A DNA stretch of 64,000 bases from Pseudacidovorax intermedius (GTDB taxonomy: Bacteria; Pseudomonadota; Gammaproteobacteria; Burkholderiales; Burkholderiaceae_C), in the NCBI RefSeq assembly GCF_003350475.1, contig NZ_QQAV01000011.1, positions 95,774-159,773 of the forward strand, in the 5' to 3' direction. This document shows, in pieces, positions 61,269 to 64,000 of the stretch; within the stretch, counting starts at the first letter, position 1; each line of letters opens with the position of its first letter. The notes beneath the pieces are model-generated. The model worked only from the letters and a program-made list of their open reading frames with translations. It did no database searches and was not told the DNA's origin. The translations under genes were made by a program, and so were the position numbers.

Positions 61269-61297
61269 CGAGGGTGTGGGGCCATTGCCCGGCAAGT

Positions 61298-62272
61298 TCA
61301 GGGCTGGTAGTTGCGGATGCGGTCCAGGTTGGCCTTGCCGAAGTCCTTCTCGAACTGGGCCTGGGCCGGCGCCAGCGCCGCCACGAACTTGGTCTTGTCG
61401 ACGTTGTCGATCACCGTCATGCCTTTGGCCCGCAGGTCGGCCACGCCCTTGGCGTCGTCCTCGTCCACACGGGCGCGGTTGGCCTTGACGGCTTCCTTGG
61501 CCGCGTCGAGGAAGGCCTGCTGGTCGGGCGGCGCCAGCTTGTCGAAGACGCCCTTGTTCATCACGAAGATGCAGGGCGAGTACACATGGCCGGTGAGCGA
61601 CAGGTGCTTCTGCACCTGGTCGAACTTGGCCGAGATGATCACGGGCAGGGGGTTCTCCTGGCCGTCCACGGTGCCCTGCTGCAGGGCGGTGAAGACCTCG
61701 GGAAAGGCCATCGGCGTGGTGATGATGCCGAAGGTCTTGTACGCGGCGATGTGCACCGGGTTCTCCATGGTGCGCATCTTCAGGCCCTTGAGGTCCTCCG
61801 GCGCCTTCACGTCGCGCTTGCTGTTGGTCATGTGCCGGAAGCCGTTCTCGGCCCAGGCCAGCGCCTTGAAGCCCTTGGCGTCGAACTTCTTGAGCAGGTC
61901 CTGCCCGATGGGGCCGTCGAGCACGGCGCGGGCATGGGCCTTGTCGCGGAAGAGGAAGGGCACGTCCAGGATCTTGGTCTCCGGCACGAAGTTGGGCACC
62001 GGGCCGGTGGAGGAGAAGGCCAGCTCCTGCGTGCCCAGTTGCACCGCCTCGATGGATTCACGCTCGCCGCCGAGTGCCCCGTTGTAGAAGGTCTGGACCT
62101 TGTAGCGGCCGTTGGTGCGCTTCTCGACCTCCTTGGCGAAGGTGTCGATGGCCACGCCCTGGTGCGAGTTCTGCGCGACCGAGATGCTGATCTTCATCGT
62201 GGTCTGCGCCAACGCGGCGCAGGCCATGCCGAGGCCCAGTGCAAGGCCGGCGGCCAGGCGGGTGAGTGTCAT
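61298..62272 (-). CDS. dctP: TRAP transporter periplasmic solute-binding protein
   Basis: 324 residues with signal peptide MTLTRLAAGLALGLGMACAALAQ. Mature DctP fold: SVAQNSHQGVAIDTFAKEVEKRTNGRYKVQTFYNGALGGERE (cited by its ends), the ligand-site Arg regions LKGLKMRTMENPVHIAAYKTFG and GTVDGQENPLPVIISAKFDQVQKHLSLTGH in part, which match DctP proteins for C4-dicarboxylates and related acids. AGGAGACTCTCCC precedes ATG 62272. First gene of the operon and divergent from the MFS gene at 62552; the 279-base gap must hold both promoters, though none was clear. Confidence 0.94.
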   Translation of the reverse strand: MTLTRLAAGLALGLGMACAALAQTTMKISISVAQNSHQGVAIDTFAKEVEKRTNGRYKVQTFYNGALGGERESIEAVQLGTQELAFSSTGPVPNFVPETKILDVPFLFRDKAHARAVLDGPIGQDLLKKFDAKGFKALAWAENGFRHMTNSKRDVKAPEDLKGLKMRTMENPVHIAAYKTFGIITTPMAFPEVFTALQQGTVDGQENPLPVIISAKFDQVQKHLSLTGHVYSPCIFVMNKGVFDKLAPPDQQAFLDAAKEAVKANRARVDEDDAKGVADLRAKGMTVIDNVDKTKFVAALAPAQAQFEKDFGKANLDRIRNYQP

Positions 62273-62551
62273 GGGAGAGTCTCCTGATTCGCTGCAGCAA
62301 GGCGGCTGGATTGCCCAGCGCCTGAAGGGATGCTGACTATGCCCCGCAGCCCCCGCCCAGCGCGTCGGGACTTTCACGGACGCAGCATCCGCGCTCACCT
62401 CGTCGCCCGGTCTTGCAGGCGACAGGCCGCTCCCTTGTGCTGACCGTGGGCTGACGCCATCCGCGCGCCGGGCGCGCGACATGCCCATACTGTCCGAGGG
62501 CCGCAGCAGCAAACGTGCGGCCGCGCATCCCATGACAAGAGGAGACATCCC

Positions 62552-63853
62552 ATGGACGACATCGCACGGCGCACCGTGTCCAAGCTGAGTTGGCGGCTGC
62601 TGCCGCTGCTCATGGTCAGCTACTTCATCGCCTACCTGGACCGGGTCAACCTCGGCTTCGCGGGCGCCTCGATGTCCAAGGACCTGGGTTTCACCAGTAC
62701 CGTGTTCGGCAGTGCTGCCGGCATCTTTTTCGTCGCTTACTTCCTGCTCGAGGTGCCCAGCAACCTGGCGCTGGAGCGCTTCGGCGCGCGGCGCTGGATC
62801 GCCCGCATCATGCTCAGCTGGGGCCTGCTGTCGGCCGTCCAGGCCGGCGTGGGCGGCGCCACCAGCTTCAACCTCGTGCGCTTCCTGCTGGGCGCGGCCG
62901 AGGCGGGCTTCTTTCCCGGCGTCATCTTCTATCTGACGCTGTGGTTTCCGGGCGCCTACCGGGCGCGCATCGTGGGCTGGTTCATGTTCGCGGTGCCCAT
63001 TTCCACCGTCATCGGCTCGCCCATCTCCGGCTACATCCTGAACATGGAAGGCGCGATGGGCCTGCACGGCTGGCAGTGGCTGTTCATCCTGGAGGCGCTG
63101 CCAGCGCTGGTGCTGGCCGGCGTGGTGCTGGCCTACCTGCCCGACGGCCCGGCGGACGCCAAGTGGCTCACGAGCGAGGAGCGCCAGTGGCTCACGACCA
63201 GGCTGGCCGCCGAGCGCCGCAACCGCGAGGCGCTGCATGCCATCTCATGGGCCCAGTCGCTGCGCAACTGGCGCGTGATTGCCATGGGCTTCATCTACAT
63301 GGGCATCACGGTGCCGCTGTACGGCCTGGGCTTCTTCCTGCCGCAGATCATCAAGGGCTTCGGCGGCCTGGGCAATGTGGAGGTCGGCTTCGTCAACGCC
63401 TTCCCCTACCTGGTGGGTGCCATCGCCATGCTGCTGTGGTCGCGCGCCTCGGACGCCCGGCGCGAGCGCAAGGCCTTCCTGCTGATTCCGCTGGCCTGCA
63501 TCTTCGTGGGCCTGGTGGCGGCCGCCAACATTGCCGCGCCGGTGCCCAAGATGGCGGCGGTGACGCTGGCCGCCTTCGGCATCTTCAGTGCGCTGCCGGT
63601 GTTCTGGACCTTTCCCACGGCCATCCTCAGCGGCGTGGCGGCTGCGGCGGGCATCGCCTGGATCAATGCCATCGGCAACCTGGGCGGCTACATCGGCCCG
63701 ACGATCTTCGGCATGCTGCGCGACCGCATGGGCAACGACGTGTTCGCGGTGATGTTCCTGGCGCTGCTGTCGGTGCTGGCCTTCGTGCTGGTGCTGGCGA
63801 TCGGCCACGACGCGCGGGCCGAGCAGGCGCAGCAGGTGCCGGTGCGCGCCTGA
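62552..63853 (+). CDS. MFS transporter, anion:cation symporter (ACS) family
   Basis: 433 residues, 12 predicted helices. The opening LLPLLMVSYFIAYLDRVNLGFAGASMSKDLGF is cited by its core YFIAYLDRVNLGFAG, which is diagnostic for the ACS family of organic-anion importers (phthalate, 4-hydroxyphenylacetate, tartrate, hexuronate). AAEAGFFPGVIFYLTLWFP and the cytoplasmic loop PADAKWLTSEERQWL are also typical. AGAGGAGACATCCC precedes ATG 62552. Divergent from the dctPQM operon, so both may serve uptake of organic acids; substrate unknown. Confidence 0.93.
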   Translation: MDDIARRTVSKLSWRLLPLLMVSYFIAYLDRVNLGFAGASMSKDLGFTSTVFGSAAGIFFVAYFLLEVPSNLALERFGARRWIARIMLSWGLLSAVQAGVGGATSFNLVRFLLGAAEAGFFPGVIFYLTLWFPGAYRARIVGWFMFAVPISTVIGSPISGYILNMEGAMGLHGWQWLFILEALPALVLAGVVLAYLPDGPADAKWLTSEERQWLTTRLAAERRNREALHAISWAQSLRNWRVIAMGFIYMGITVPLYGLGFFLPQIIKGFGGLGNVEVGFVNAFPYLVGAIAMLLWSRASDARRERKAFLLIPLACIFVGLVAAANIAAPVPKMAAVTLAAFGIFSALPVFWTFPTAILSGVAAAAGIAWINAIGNLGGYIGPTIFGMLRDRMGNDVFAVMFLALLSVLAFVLVLAIGHDARAEQAQQVPVRA

Positions 63854-63909
63854 GGCTCGTGGGTGCAGGCCGTGGCGACCTGCCGCGCTGGCCGTGAACC
63901 TGCCAAATC

Positions 63910-64000
63910 GGGATAGGGGTCCGTCATTGTCGACGGAGCCCCTCCCACACCACCCGGCATGCGGGTCCGCACCGGGCGGTTCGAGCGCTTGAGGTCATGA
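63910..64000 (+). mobile_element. Possible group II intron-associated sequence, cut by the window end
   Basis: The stretch CCCCTCCCACACCACCCGG followed by CATGCGGGTCCGCACCGGGCGG folds as CCCGG-(CA)-TGCGG-GT-CCGCA-CCGGG (63953-63976). It resembles the GCCGGATGCGG ... CCGCACGTCCGG structured RNA that stands beside reverse-transcriptase/maturase ORFs of bacterial group II introns. The ORF itself, if any, lies beyond base 64000. Based on recollection of the motif, so tentative. Confidence 0.35.

Overview
The window is a GC-rich (roughly two-thirds G+C by eye) chromosomal segment from a betaproteobacterium. It is most likely a Burkholderiales member of the Comamonadaceae type. The evidence is a gram-negative porin of the burkholderial type, a Bug-family solute-binding protein next to fatty-acid-type CoA genes, a TctAB pair, the DUF3348-DUF802-OmpA-DUF2894 cluster, and short GC-rich intergenic repeats of a kind common in that family. 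The species cannot be fixed from the sequence. I saw no rRNA, tRNA, CRISPR array, prophage or intact transposase. Start sites were chosen from ribosome binding sites, overlaps and family lengths, and are inferences unless stated.

Left third (1-24 kb): the tail of a pyruvate-dehydrogenase-type lipoamide dehydrogenase, then ilvD, an NlpC/P60 peptidase, a PQQ-type sugar dehydrogenase, a lipoprotein hydrolase, an isochorismatase-fold hydrolase and prpE. Next is a 2-oxoglutarate dehydrogenase operon (sucA, sucB, lpdA) that runs on into zapE and a small exported protein. A PP2C phosphatase, a DinG/YoaA helicase, a tctBA transporter pair and an MDR oxidoreductase follow. Between about 22.9 and 28 kb a minus-strand block carries a Bug binding protein, an acyl-CoA dehydrogenase, an acyl-CoA ligase and a LysR regulator.

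Middle (28-50 kb): an aldo/keto reductase, an MFS exporter with a divergent LysR regulator, a methyltransferase and a porin with a clear sigma70-like promoter. A five-gene minus-strand operon follows (outer-membrane channel, adaptor, RND pump, response regulator, sensor kinase), headed by a CusR-like box. Divergent from it is a tightly overlapping four-gene operon whose two central products resemble the ZorA/ZorB (MotA/MotB-like) motor proteins: a four-helix membrane protein with a roughly 820-residue coiled-coil tail, and a membrane-anchored OmpA-type peptidoglycan binder. I consider this the most interesting system in the window. A soluble hybrid histidine kinase and a lactate-oxidase-type flavoenzyme come next.

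Right third (50-64 kb): a LysR regulator; a small two-cysteine ArsR-type regulator divergent from an AhpD-like protein and a YgaP-like membrane protein, sharing a perfect palindrome; and a monoacylglycerol-lipase-like hydrolase. About 1 kb of non-coding DNA follows, built of two inverted ~240-bp elements with their own terminal inverted repeats and flanked by 7-bp tandem repeats. The gcvT-gcvH-gcvP operon is controlled by a tandem glycine riboswitch. A dctP-dctQ-dctM TRAP transporter and a divergent MFS permease complete the coding part. The last ~100 bases resemble the structured RNA next to group II intron ORFs.
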